DNA from: Ectocarpus siliculosus | Taxonomy: Eukaryota; Sar; Phaeophyceae; Ectocarpales; Ectocarpaceae | Assembly: GCA_000310025.1 (NCBI GenBank) | Contig: FN648398.1 | Location: 201,837-265,836 of the forward strand | DNA: 64,000 nt | Direction of reading: 5' to 3' | Part shown: positions 14,001 to 26,700 of the stretch, one piece after another | How the letters are laid out: every line of letters begins with the position of its first letter | Numbering within the stretch: the first letter of the stretch is position 1 | Made by a program: the position numbers and the translations under genes | Notes under the pieces: model-generated | The model's database searches: none | The model's input: only the letters and a program-made list of their open reading frames with translations | What the model was told of the DNA's origin: nothing

Positions 14001-17000
14001 TCACACTGATGATATCCCTTCCGTTCGAGACGTGGGTGGCACCAACGCGTACTCTCTCCGAGGGGTCCAACCATATCCTTTGTGTCCTTCCCAGGGGGAA
14101 TAACAAAGCAACCACAAGCCAAAAACATCGTCCGGCGTTGGTACAAACGCTCACCGGAAAATGGGATTGGACACGACATCCACGTAGAGTTCCATGGCCT
14201 CCAAGAGTCGGTTCCGCGTGGCATCTTCAAACATCACCTGGCGTCGCAGCCAACAAACGACAAGCAGTAGTCACAACGCCAGCGATGACAAGATAGACAG
14301 CCTGCTCCGCAAAACAGAAGCCAACGAGTGGAAGGCGCGAACGATGGTACACCAAACCCGCACCGCGAGGAGGGGGAGATGGGAGGATTTGGGGGGCTAA
14401 GAATTTAGTTCGAAATGAAGACCGATCGGCTGTATCACGACCAAGCAATATCGATCGGCGACGGCTCGAGTATGTATGTCAACCTCTCTCCGCGAGAAGA
14501 CGCAACCAGAAAGCGTGCACGACGCAAACGAGAGCAAAGGCCAGAGGACAGCGAGCGGAAAAAACACCAGGAAGCATCTTCCCTTTCTAGACCAGGGAAG
14601 AGAGGCCAATATGTACACCAGGTTTGGACGAGGCTGAGCCCGTGAGTTTCGTCCTCGTACTTGCAGCCGGTCTACGCTTGCTCTCTCTCTCTATCTATCT
14701 ATCTAGTCGATGCTGGGAGTTGATATCATTTGGGCGAGGAGGCGCGACCGCTATTCGTCTTCCGAAACCCTGACAAACTCAGTTCAATGGCCTCGGACAC
14801 ACGCCGCAAAGGGCGGGCGGCTGCTCCGGCAACGAGTGTCGGCGAGGCTATTGAAGGTTGCTCTAGCTACTTTAGTCCATCAATAACTCACACGGCCCAT
14901 TCAACATCACCACCGCCGTCCTGACGAACCAAGTGCGCAACAGAGGCCGTGCATTGCGCTACACATGCGTCCCGTGGCGTCGAAAACTTGCACGCCGCGG
15001 TATCTACCACCGCACCTGGTTGTAGCCGGCAAGGCTGACGATAAACACGACAGCCTTGACGTCGTCGAAGCAGTGCAGCCACTTCTTCCGCTCGTTCCGC
15101 TGCCCGCCGACGTCCACGACCGTGAACTTGATGGGCGGATCGAGGATCTCGATACTGCCAACGCCGGACGTCATCACCCTGGTCATCACCACGTCCTCCT
15201 GTAGGATAGGATAGCATAGGATAGGATAGGATAGGATCACCAAAAACACGAGAGAGACAACAACACAGACGTGTATGCATACAACGACACCAGGAAAAAC
15301 GGTCCGATTTGGGTCCAAGCTGGCCGTGAACCCCGCCTGGTGCGGAAAGTTGCAGTAGCAAGCCGGACCGATCTGCAGCACACAGCGGAGAGCATGTATG
15401 ACCAATTTTCACTCTTCGCCGTATTTTGCGCCCGTCGGTCGATCGGATACATTGTCTATACTGTATCCCATATAGACTCTATTCAACAGCTGTAACGGCC
15501 CGCTACCCCAACTCAGGAACAGCGAGGAGCAAGAGGCCGGGTCGATTCCGCCGCATATCAAAGCAGCGACGGGATACGAGGGAGATCAGACCGCCGTCGA
15601 CAACATGACGCCACGCGACCAAAGAACCTGCTGGGCGTCAGAAGGAGACAGGGAAAGTCGCTCCTTCTCATGCGGGACACGCGAGAGAGCCGAGCTCCCG
15701 GCGAAGCCATGGTTTTCGCGCATCACGTGCAAGCACTGCATCGTATCACCCCGCCGTTAACCACAGCACGACGAACTAGACGGTTCTTCGATGCCATGTG
15801 TGGACGCAGTTCATTTGTCATGGGTAAATACACCGGCTTCATACCCGGTGTTCTTATCCTTCGTCATGCGCCGTGTCGCCACCGGAAAAAAAAAAAAACA
15901 GAAAAAAACAGCGGCCCAATAGGAAAATTTCGACCAATCCTCGATCCGCCAAACAGCAACACCGGGTATGAAGCCGGTGTATTTACGTATGGCATAGGAA
16001 CGGCGTCGACATATCGCATCGAAAAACCGTCCGTTTTGTCGTGCTGTGTGGTAGCTGCGGATAGATATATATGAAGGCGCTTGCGATTGTGGGGAGAAGA
16101 CAAGACACATGCTTACCTCCGTGATGTCAACACTGTCCTGCGCCAATCGCACCGCCTCTCTCATGTAGTACGGGGTGCTGTCGAGTATCCAGAACTTGTC
16201 CTGATCCAGGCCAGCAGCCCCGTACGTACGACGACGAGGACGGCGACAAAAGCAAACGGGACACGGGTACGACCTTGTTCACAATTCTGTGGAGTGTTGA
16301 CGAAAACACGTTCACTGCTGCCGTACGAGGGCAAAAGGACGTTGGCAACAACCCAGAACGACCACAGGCTACGCATCACCTCCAACAAGACGTCCCGTGC
16401 TTGTACACGCCGCCAGAACAAGAACAACAGAAGACCAACCGAAAACTGAGACGCGTTTATCACAGATCCAAACATTTGTTTGCATGCTCACGTACAGCTC
16501 GACGGCTTAAAAAACGGCAGCGATAGCAGTCATTCTGCGTCGCACACGCCCGATGGCGGCAGAGGACGCCATACACCAATTACACTTCTTTGGCGGCAAC
16601 GATTCCCCCCAAAAAAGATTGATTGAATGCCCTTGATACGGCGTGGCTGGCATCCGGCCTGGGCATTGATTGCTGTCTTGGCCAATTCCAGGCCATCGAA
16701 AACCATCACACAACATCAACAACGCTCTTCGAGGTTTCGCCAGCGGTGTGTTTAGAGCACACGCTGCCGGCAGCAGCAGCAGCAACAGCTGGGCCGGCAA
16801 AAGGAAAAAACAAGTCGTCACCTTTCTGGCCCACGTCTCTTGCACCCCCTGGTCCTGCCACAGCTTGAGGATGTCGTACCCCAAGGTCGACGGCATGTCC
16901 GCTGTTGCCAGTTCTGTACTCCGCACCCGCTCCGCCTCCTCTTCCAGCTCAGCATTCGCCTGGCGTTACAAGCACACGGAAGAAGGCCGAGGTGCAAACG

Positions 17001-17724
17001 AACGAGGCACTCTGAGAAACACTGAGCATCAGCCGCTTTGGTATTTCGTGTGAGGTACGATTCAGACGTGGGTTGGTTGGTTCTTACGGCCCGTGCACGT
17101 TCGGAAAGCACGAATCCAAGGAGCAGCGAAGACGCCAAAAATATTTGGACAAAACAGCAGAAAGGCGAGGCACGAGGGAGAGGTTCACCTAAGCCCAAAG
17201 ACTCTTGGTGGGTTCAAACCATAGGCTCCTGGGTTTGGTTCGCGTGNNNNNNNNNNNNNNNNNNNNNNNNNNNNNNNNNNNNNNNNNNNNNNNNNNNNNN
17301 NNNNNNNNNNNNNNNNNNNNNNNNNNNNNNNNNNNNNNNNNNNNNNNNNNNNNNNNNNNNNNNNNNNNNNNNNNNNNNNNNNNNNNNNNNNNNNNNNNNN
17401 NNNNNNNNNNNNNNNNNNNNNNNNNNNNNNNNNNNNNNNNNNNNNNNNNNNNNNNNNNNNNNNNNNNNNNNNNNNNNNNATGCGTATCAGCCTCCCAAGT
17501 CCACAGCAGAATTGTAGAGAGAAGAAGCCGGGTCACCCAGCAGGCCAAACCAACCATGCTTTGGAAGCCTGACGGAGGTGAAGGAAAACAAGCACCGAGA
17601 GGCCAACTCCTGCGCCCACAATTGACGAAGGTCGAAAAAACCCTTGCGAACCCCACGGGATCGCGAACAAGGAGAAGGGACTTCATGTTCACACCCGAGT
17701 AACACACAAGACGTGCCGAAGTGC

Positions 17725-17789
<65 letters not shown>

Positions 17790-20700
17790 AGCTTGAACGC
17801 GGCCGGGATTACGCAACGCGGAAGCATGCATCGAGTACGGGAGGCATGCTACTCCAACCTCCGCCTGCCCGTCGTCCCAACTCATGATATTTTCACACGC
17901 CCGTCGCTGCATGTAGTAGATACCCCGGGCGCTCCGCCGCCCCCCCCTCTCTCACCAACGGGATTCCCATCGATTCTGCGGCGTCTAAAAGGGTCTTCAT
18001 GCTTTCCACCAGGTTTTCTCGGATAGCTGCTCCCGCCGACAGACAGTGTACCGAGGAGCGCATACGTGGATACGGACGAGAAAGGGATAGAGAAGAACGT
18101 CGGACAACGAAAAAAAAACGACCATGGAGGCCGGCAAGCATAAAATTACTCGTATGTAGCAAGCATTCCTGCTGTGGTTCATCTCATTAGTTTGTACCGT
18201 CTTGGGTGTACAGGTGTGGCACTTTTTTCGGAATTGTTGGATACAAGAGTTTGTGTCGTACTGAGTACTGAACGCACACGTGATATTATACAAGTACAGT
18301 GGTGACGGTACGGCTTAAGAGAGGGTCGGCACAAGCCAGAATCTCTCTTATACGGTTCGGAAATCCTGTTCAAAAATGTGTAATTTCCCATTCGGAAAAA
18401 AAGACCAACGTGTCGATCGAGACGCTTCTTTTATTATAGTGCAGTCGGTTCTTTTTTTTGCACTGCTGGCTAGGAATACGGCCGTTCGTGCTTTTTTTAT
18501 TTCCATTTGCTACCCGGGTACCACCTCATCATCCGGTCGGTGTGGTTTTTCGGGGATCTCTGTGCACTGAGTGAAACAACAGCAAACGCATAGTAGCTGT
18601 GCGTATGGTGCCTCATGTGGGGTGGTTGCTACAGACCGTGACGCTGGGTGGTTGAGAATTGAAGTTGGCGAGAGGGGCAACTGCTGTTCGAAAAAGACCC
18701 CCCGCTCGAAAAAACACAGCCTGCGACAGATTTTTGCTCCATCACAACTTTAGCCTCGTGGCGACCCCTCTCCACTAACCGAACCAGCAGATACCACAAG
18801 GCCATCCGCCCGTAGCTGTGTGTATGGTGCTTCTAGTGATGTGGTTTTCAGAGACCATGACGCGCTGGGAGGCTGAGCAACAAACTTGGCGAGGATAGAC
18901 TGACTGCTGTGTTGTTCGAAAATGACATCATCATCATCATGCCACTCACTGCTGTACAGGATTCTCGCCGTGTCACCGGTGGCGCTGTAGCTATCCCTCT
19001 CCATTGACCGAACCAACAGCAATGACACAGCCTCTCCGACAGAGAGCAGTTGATGGAGCTCACACCCCTCTCAAGTTTCAGCAGCAGGGGTGAAATAGCG
19101 AGCGAGAAAAGGAACATATCGTCCATCGTCCATCGATGTGGTGTGTTGGGGTGATGCCGCGTCTCTTTGAGGGTCTGGTGTGAGCAAGCGGTGTGTGTGT
19201 CAGCTGGCCAACATTTTGCTTTGAGCGCAACTGACCACACGACAACTGACCACATATAAACGTCTAGGATGGCAACACAGCACTCCGAGGGTTGCTCGGA
19301 GCCCTTGATGAGCTCGCTACGACCAGTACTTGCTGCGCAATCGATGTTTGTGTCCGTGTGGTGTGCATTTCCAAACGCAAAAATCAAACGCGCCATCCGA
19401 TCGAAAATTGTCATCATTTCCAAGCGCATGACCGGTTGGAAACGTGAAATCAAAAATGTTCAGGCGGAAAAGTGTCATTTCTGATCTTATAATAAACAGT
19501 TTTGGGTCCGGATTTGGAAATGCACATTTTTGAACTGCATTTCCGAACGTTGTAAGAAACCGCCTCACATCCGGTTTTCTCTTAAACCGGTTTAAGAGAG
19601 AAATCCTCATAAGCCGTAGCCAATGACGCTAGACCGTTTTATAGCGGATGCCTTGCTTACACTGCAATATGAAGATGCTCATGATGGAGGACATGAAATA
19701 TGTCGTGTCAAAACACTGCGTCGGGGGCTTGTTGTGCTTGCTCGGCACATACTGAACATTCGGCTCACCTCCCGTACATGGGGGCCCAACAAAAAATAAC
19801 TAAATTATTTCGCGCGAAAACGAACGGGCGGCGAGAGAGACGCAGGTGTACTGTAGATAGGTACCAGATGATATGGATCGGGCCTCACAGAGAGGTCACC
19901 ACTGCTAGTGCACACGCTCACACCTCACCCAACACCATGAGTCAGCCGTGTACGCAGGACTGCAGCTGTTTAGCAGCGCGGGGACGAGTGAGAGTGTTTG
20001 TTGTGTGGTGTGGACGAAGCTCTCATAAATCAGCTCGTGCTGGTGCTGCAGCTGCTGCTGCTGCCGCTGAGTGGATGTGCACCACTTTCTTCCCTCGCTT
20101 ACACTCATGGCAGCGGAAGCGGGCTCTAAAGATCGCCCCCGACGCCTTGGTCGCCTTGGCCGGCAGCGTGTGCACATCTCATTGTCTCTCTGTTTTCGGG
20201 CGCGGCTGTTGTGGATCAAAAGAAGATCGGCCTGCAGACAGACCGACAGGCGAAGATAGTCGTAGATTGATTGACTTGTGTGCACTTGCTTCACTCGCTC
20301 ACACGCTGCTAGCAGCAGGCAACGGGCTTCAAAAATAGCCCTCGATGCCTCGTATGATGTGTTCCTTTGGCCGCCTTGGCCTGCAGCAGTTTGCACGTCT
20401 CATTGTCCCTGTTTTAGGGGTGCTTTGCAGCAAGCTCAAAAGATCGGCCTGCAGATAGATGACAGCAGAATGAGGCAGCAGCTGCAGCAGCAGATTTGAC
20501 CTGTGTCGCCTCCCTCGCTTGTGGTGCTGCCGACAGCAGCCAACCGGCGCTGATAGTATTCGAACCCGACCTCCTATATAATGTGCGCCTTTGGCTGCCC
20601 TCGGTCCACAGCAGTCTCGTGTGCTGCTGTGCTACGTCTTTCGGGGGATTCCCGCTCGGCGGCGTGGCCATCAACCAATCATCTGTCTCTGTCCTACAAA

Positions 20701-23700
20701 ATGTCCCACATCATCTACATGTGATTGGTGGGAGGACGGGTACCCGGTTCTACCCCTCTAAAACATAGATGTTTTATTTTTGTTCCTCTGGTCCAACGTA
20801 TGGGTGCTTTGCCGAACATTCAAACAAAACAGCGAGCCATGAAAATAATTTTGGAGACAGCTATCTACAATGTAACAACGTGTCGGATATATCAAGGGTC
20901 TTTAGTCTCAGATTGATCAAAAGACGCGTTCGATCGGTCTGAACAAGCAGAAACGGGCAAATCCGCGGGGGCATCCGTAGAGTGCGCCCGCCATTGCACT
21001 GTACTCGGGGGGTAGAAGGACACAATCATCGTTGTTTACTCGAGGATACCGGCGAGCAACAAGTGCGGCATGCACAGCCCCACGTTTGTAAGGCAGGCTA
21101 AGGTAGCGTGGATGGGTCGACGAAAGCAAAACAGACGCGCACGACTTCATGTAACGTGGCACAATGATGGGAGAGAGATCTAAGGCCGGGACCGAGGGGG
21201 CGCACAGACAGCTAGCTAGCTGGGTCGCAGACACGGTGCATCTCGTCGTTCTGAGGTTCTGACCCTGCATTGGTGCGCCGTTAAGTCTGGCGGGGCTGGT
21301 GTGTGATGGGAGACACTCAAGCAACGGCTGCCCGCTGCACAGCAGGGCGTGGTGCCTACGGTTTTGGGTGTGTGTGTAAATGTGCGGCATTTCCTCCGTC
21401 GGGGGTTCGACTTGAGAGAATACGACTGGAATGTGGCAATCTCTCTTCTATATCGGCCAGAGGCTTAACAAGCCAGTTCTACTCTCATAAACCGTACTTT
21501 CTCTTCAACAATTACACTTTTTTGTCTTTCTATATTTTTCTTTCGTTCTTTTTCTTTCGTTCTTTCATCCCGTTGCACCGGGGTCGATCGTCTGTGTCCC
21601 GGTTTCGTTAGTTTTTCTTTTTCGTCGTGTGGGTACTTGTAGAAAACAGAAACAAGAAAACAAATCTCGCCTTGGAGGACTCTTCTGGGGTCCATTTTTA
21701 TTTTTTTATATTTAGAAAGGTGTACCCCCCTATGGGGAGCAGTTGGCTTGTGACCACGGAAGGCGTCCGCGCCAGTTGTACTGTTATACTAGTACAAGGG
21801 CTCCGGACGCGGGGGGCTACCGCCCCCCCCGTCCTTCGTTTTGGCTGGTGCTCTATGCGGAGAGGGAAACGTCGGGGCGTTGAAACACATACCAAGTGGG
21901 ACGTGCTTGATGTGGTCAGGATATGATTTAATTATTTTCCCGAAGAAGGCAGCTCGTGGACCACGAAAGAAAAAACACCACAAACTGAAGATTTGACCGG
22001 AACTATTCTTCGGCGCAACGTGAAGTACATACAATCTCGATATGCGAGATTTTTGGACTTGCGATGCACACCGAAAGCATTACGCGGCGTACCGTGTGAA
22101 ACCATTTTGCCGTAAAGTAGAGCTTAGAAGGTGGCTCTTATACATATTGTTGCAAAGGAAACGCCACAGTCGCAACTCTACTGTGATACTCCAGTATGTA
22201 CTCCATGTGATACTCTAGACTACGGTCTTACAATCTCGATATATAAGCGAGATGTTCGCACTTGCAATGTCCACCGGAAGCATTACTCGGCGTTCGGTGT
22301 TAAAACCATTACCACCGTGAAGTAGAGCTCTGAAGACGGCTCTTACATGGTAAGAAGAAAACGACACAGTCCCAACTCGAATGTGATACTCTATGAAGTC
22401 TAATGTGATACTCCAGACGAAGGCGCAATCTAGGCCGGAACTATTCTTCGCGCTATGTATTCATGCAAAGTTGAAAATGTAAAACTTACAATGTAGAGCG
22501 ACAGCGTTGTTCAGACGCAATCGGGAACGGCAAACGGGTCCCGTGGGAACCAATCGTTAGCGTACACTCAAAATGTAGCCAACACTTACACACACACACT
22601 CATCTTTTGAAAGTGGTAGCCGACACTCACTCTAAATGTACTTGGCATCTACACGTGCTACATACATACATGTCTAAGCCGCTTGTCTAAGTAAATGTGG
22701 TACGTGGCAACATAAGGTACTCTGAATATGATGATGTATTTACTACGTGGTTACTTACATGTCTAAGTCCAGGATAAATCGTTCGTGAGAAGATAGGTGG
22801 TAGTACGCAAAGTTAAGAAGGAAACCGAACGACACCGAGAGGCATTTAATTCGCGCAAAAAACTAACCACGAAAAAGATAGAAAGGTCAGGCAGTGACAC
22901 GGCGTGCCTGGAGTTTACATGGCTACATCATAGGTGTTGCGAAGCCGGCGACATGCAACACCGAAAGACACAGAAAAACGAAGATAGATCAGGCTTGTCA
23001 CACAGCATTCGTAGCGTTGATGGTCTACTTCCGTGCTGTTGTTGAAGAGGATTCCTGCCTTGGTAGCAAGAGCATCGTTGGAGGAAGAAGACCTGAGAGA
23101 GGTGGTGAAGACAGTCCCGTCCAGTAAGATCGCTTGTTCTTTACAGTCCCGAGGGGAGGGAGGGGTCCGAGGTGGAGACGCAGGTGCGACGACGTGGTTT
23201 TGAGCCGTCCCGCCGGCGCGTGCAGCTCGCCCGTCGCCGGCCGCTCGGAGCCCCGAGCGGCGGCGTCTCTCATGAGCCTTTTTTTCTTCGTGGAATGTTT
23301 CTTAATTGAGGGCCCGTGCTGTAAGCAAGCATCTGACCGCGCTAACCGGCTGACCAATGGAGACGTCAGTCGCAGTGCGGTGGAAACACACAACGCGCAT
23401 TTTCTACAGTAAACAATCTGGGACCCTGTGACCGAGTGTCACGGGGGAGTCTACGCTACTCTCCGGATTAAAGACAGATAGATACCGTATAGCAACAGAA
23501 GAAGAAAACTGCACTTACTTACTTGTTTGCCTTGTTATTGGCTACTACTTTGGGTGCGCGTGGGTTGCGCTTTGACCTGTCTGTCTTTGTGTGCAAGTGT
23601 GGCTTGTACCATAGCAACATACAGCCGAGACTGCATACCACAATACAGCAACATACTACATAGTCTACAGCAGTCAGTCTAGATCAGCTCCGTAAAGTTT

Positions 23701-26700
23701 AATGTTCGCACACTACACACACACCCGGTGTCTGTCGTCCTCCGGACCACAACTTGCTGTACATACACACCGCAGAGAGATCCAGCACACACAGCTGATC
23801 ACGAGAAACAAACATGAGCGAGATGCATGTGATGTGTTCCGAGTTCCGAGAGCCAGTTTTTTCTGTCACAATGAATGCCGCAAGTTGTCATTTATTTCCG
23901 GAAGTTTGTCCGCACCGCACCCGCAGGTGGTAAAGTAAACAGTCCACCAAACACACTCCTCATGCACCATGGCTAAAGTAAGTGCACGAAAGGTAGGAAC
24001 ATGGGGATGTACCGCATGTATGTGTGTGTATACGTACACGATCCCCGATACATGCGTGCAGTAACGTGCGTCACGTGCACGCGGTTGTCATTTCTTCTTC
24101 AAAATTCATATTCCGAGATAGGTTGAAGTTCGTAAAAAACACCGACAGCATGGTGAAGAATGAAAGAACACACGTCCGTCTGTATTCTTTGAGGTCAACA
24201 GCTTGCCGCACGCGCAATCCCAGCAGCATCGCGCAGCTGCAGAAAAAAATGCCGGCAGCACCACTCACAGCAAAGTTGCATCTCTCAACGCGCCATGCCT
24301 AAATCGGTCACGAAACAACAAGATATTACCACATCCAGTGCATGCATGCACAGATGCGTGTTGCAGTGCACAATGCACAGCAACAGCAACAACGCAACAA
24401 CACACCACACACGTCGCTTCAAGTTCTCAAAAACACGGAAAGAGGTTAGCCACCAATCGGATCGCTGATTCTTAGATTGGAGCGACAGTCCCGAGCGGAG
24501 GGGCCCGAGGTGGAGAGAAAAAGTGCGACGACGTGGTTTTGAGCCGTCCCGCCGGCGCGTGCAGCTCGCCCGTCGCTGGACGCCCCGAGCCCCGAGCGGC
24601 GGCGTCTCGCTGAGAGGGGGCTCCCGGAGGGCTCCGCGGAGCGGGAGGTCGAGCGGCGGCCCCGGCGTCGCGCGCGAACACTCGACGCTAAACGTGTCGA
24701 CTTGAGAGTAGGCGCGATCCCGCCGCTTCGCTCTCAGGCGCGGAACGGAGGCCTGCGGCGCGCCCTCAGGCTTGAGCTAATTTTCCTTACCTCTTTAGTA
24801 CGGACATTAGAAGGTACTGAGTGGAGACCGGAACAATTTTTTAATGTGAAGACAACAACAACAACAACAACAACGTCAAACCTTAGCCACCACTGCAGCT
24901 ACTGCTGTTTTTGTCGGGAAAAAAAGAAATGACCGAAAGTACGCATACCGCAAGCAGAGCCGGCCGGTAGCGGCAACGCTGATTGTATCATAGCATACAT
25001 CGATTTCAACATTTGTCAAGGTTTGACCACAAAGTATTAACAAACGTGAAAGATCACAATCAATGAGCCTTGGTTACACATTGATAGGAACTCTTTAGGA
25101 CTAACCGATGTTGAACGTAGCAAGGCTAGGTTCTTCACGCGAGCAAGGCTAGGTTGCTCACCCCACATCTACCATAACCCTAACCCTCACCCACGGCCAA
25201 AGCACGGCCTGGCGGCCGCGAACTGGGCGGCACGTCGCTGCGCCGCGTGCTCGGAATGCGGAACGGGGAGAGGGCGCTGGAGAGGAATCGGCCGCCAGAA
25301 CCAACGCCGAACAACGCCCGACCAATCAGAACGCGTTAGTCCTAAAGATCTACTTATCAATGTGTAAACACTACACTCCAATCAATCCCTGATGGGTTGA
25401 ACACAGAAATGGAAATGGTGAACAAATATGACCAGGTCTTCAGCAGTATCAACTCAACTCCTTCCTTGCAAAACAAAAAGCTCCGGACTTGAAAAAAGAG
25501 TCGTGTTTGTGAAAGAAAAAAAAAAGAGGCGTTGAGAACTGTTGGTGCAAGGTGAGGAAAATAATAAAATAATTGTGAATTGGTCCTACTGCTGTACCGC
25601 AGTAGAGTTCTTGTTCTGCTTAGGAAAAATCTATGTAAGTATGCTATAACCAGCTGCGTATATGAGAACGACGTCTTCACGGCCAGAGTTAGCAGTTAGC
25701 AGTTAGCAGCATGTCGTAGCCATAACATAACACTTGCAGTTTGTCTTTGTCATGTCTGTTCAACTACGCCAAAACGAAAACCATTCGCCGCGCGGAATAA
25801 AAAGACGGAAAAAAAATACTCCGTCCGGAGAAAAGAAAAGACTGACGTCACACCAAAGCGTCCTCTATCCCTGATTATCGGGTCACCACGAAATCGTCAA
25901 GGACTGATTGATGTACAAACACACACGATACTTCTGCTGTGGGTCTCCATCTGGTCGTGATTGCTGTTGGGTTGGATGTGTATGAGCAGCAGCAGAGACA
26001 GGTGATGCTGCGTGTGGATATATATATATTTCGCCTATGTATGAAAAGTTCTTCCTGGCCTGTCTGTGAACTTTCTGCCCACAAGGATCTTTCAGCGAGA
26101 AGAATGGAAGGAAGCAGCTTTCCGTCACACGAAGAAGTCGGGACCGGTCTTGCTTGCCTACTGCTGCCGTGCGCACGGGCTCACCGTTCGCTGCCCATGC
26201 AAAGCCACAACGACCAGCTTCGCAACAGGCCCAGAAGCAGGTGGCGTGCACGGCCACAAAGATTTCTCGGCGACCTCGACCATCAGCGAGGGAGGTCGAT
26301 CGTCCGTCTCATACCACACGCATCTATGCATCGCCGGAGCAAACGTTATTCATTCATTACGTTGTGTACCGTGTAATTCGGTCTGAGCGCCAAATAATTT
26401 GGTCTCTCGTTTGCTTGCTTGCACCGTTGTGAAATTTCGCATGCACACAACATGCGACAAAAAGTCAAGATTGGCGACCCCATCAGGCTTGACGCGGGTT
26501 GGAATCAAGGCTAACAAGGGCCAGGAAAATGTTCTCGGTTCTCGTAACGGCTATTAAAAACCGGATGGATGGTACACGTACGAGGGCTGCCGATGCCTAT
26601 GATTGGCTGGCCCCGCCCGGCAACCGCGCCATCACTGTTATTTCAGGAACTATTCTGAAATATTCTGAAAAAACAAAGCTGCGAAGGGGCAACGCCGCTG

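Noticed and set aside
17205-17827. Long open frames across 17205-17827
   Set aside because: They run through the N gap and, on the minus strand, through the (CT)n run; both produce artificial open frames.
20917-21390. 157-codon minus-strand frame inside the G-alpha intron, looked at as a possible retroelement remnant
   Set aside because: No reverse transcriptase, integrase or other element motif is visible, and no repeat copy is seen in the window.
25168-25188. CCCTAACCCTAA-like sequence resembling a telomeric repeat
   Set aside because: Only about two units are present, too few to call an interstitial telomere.
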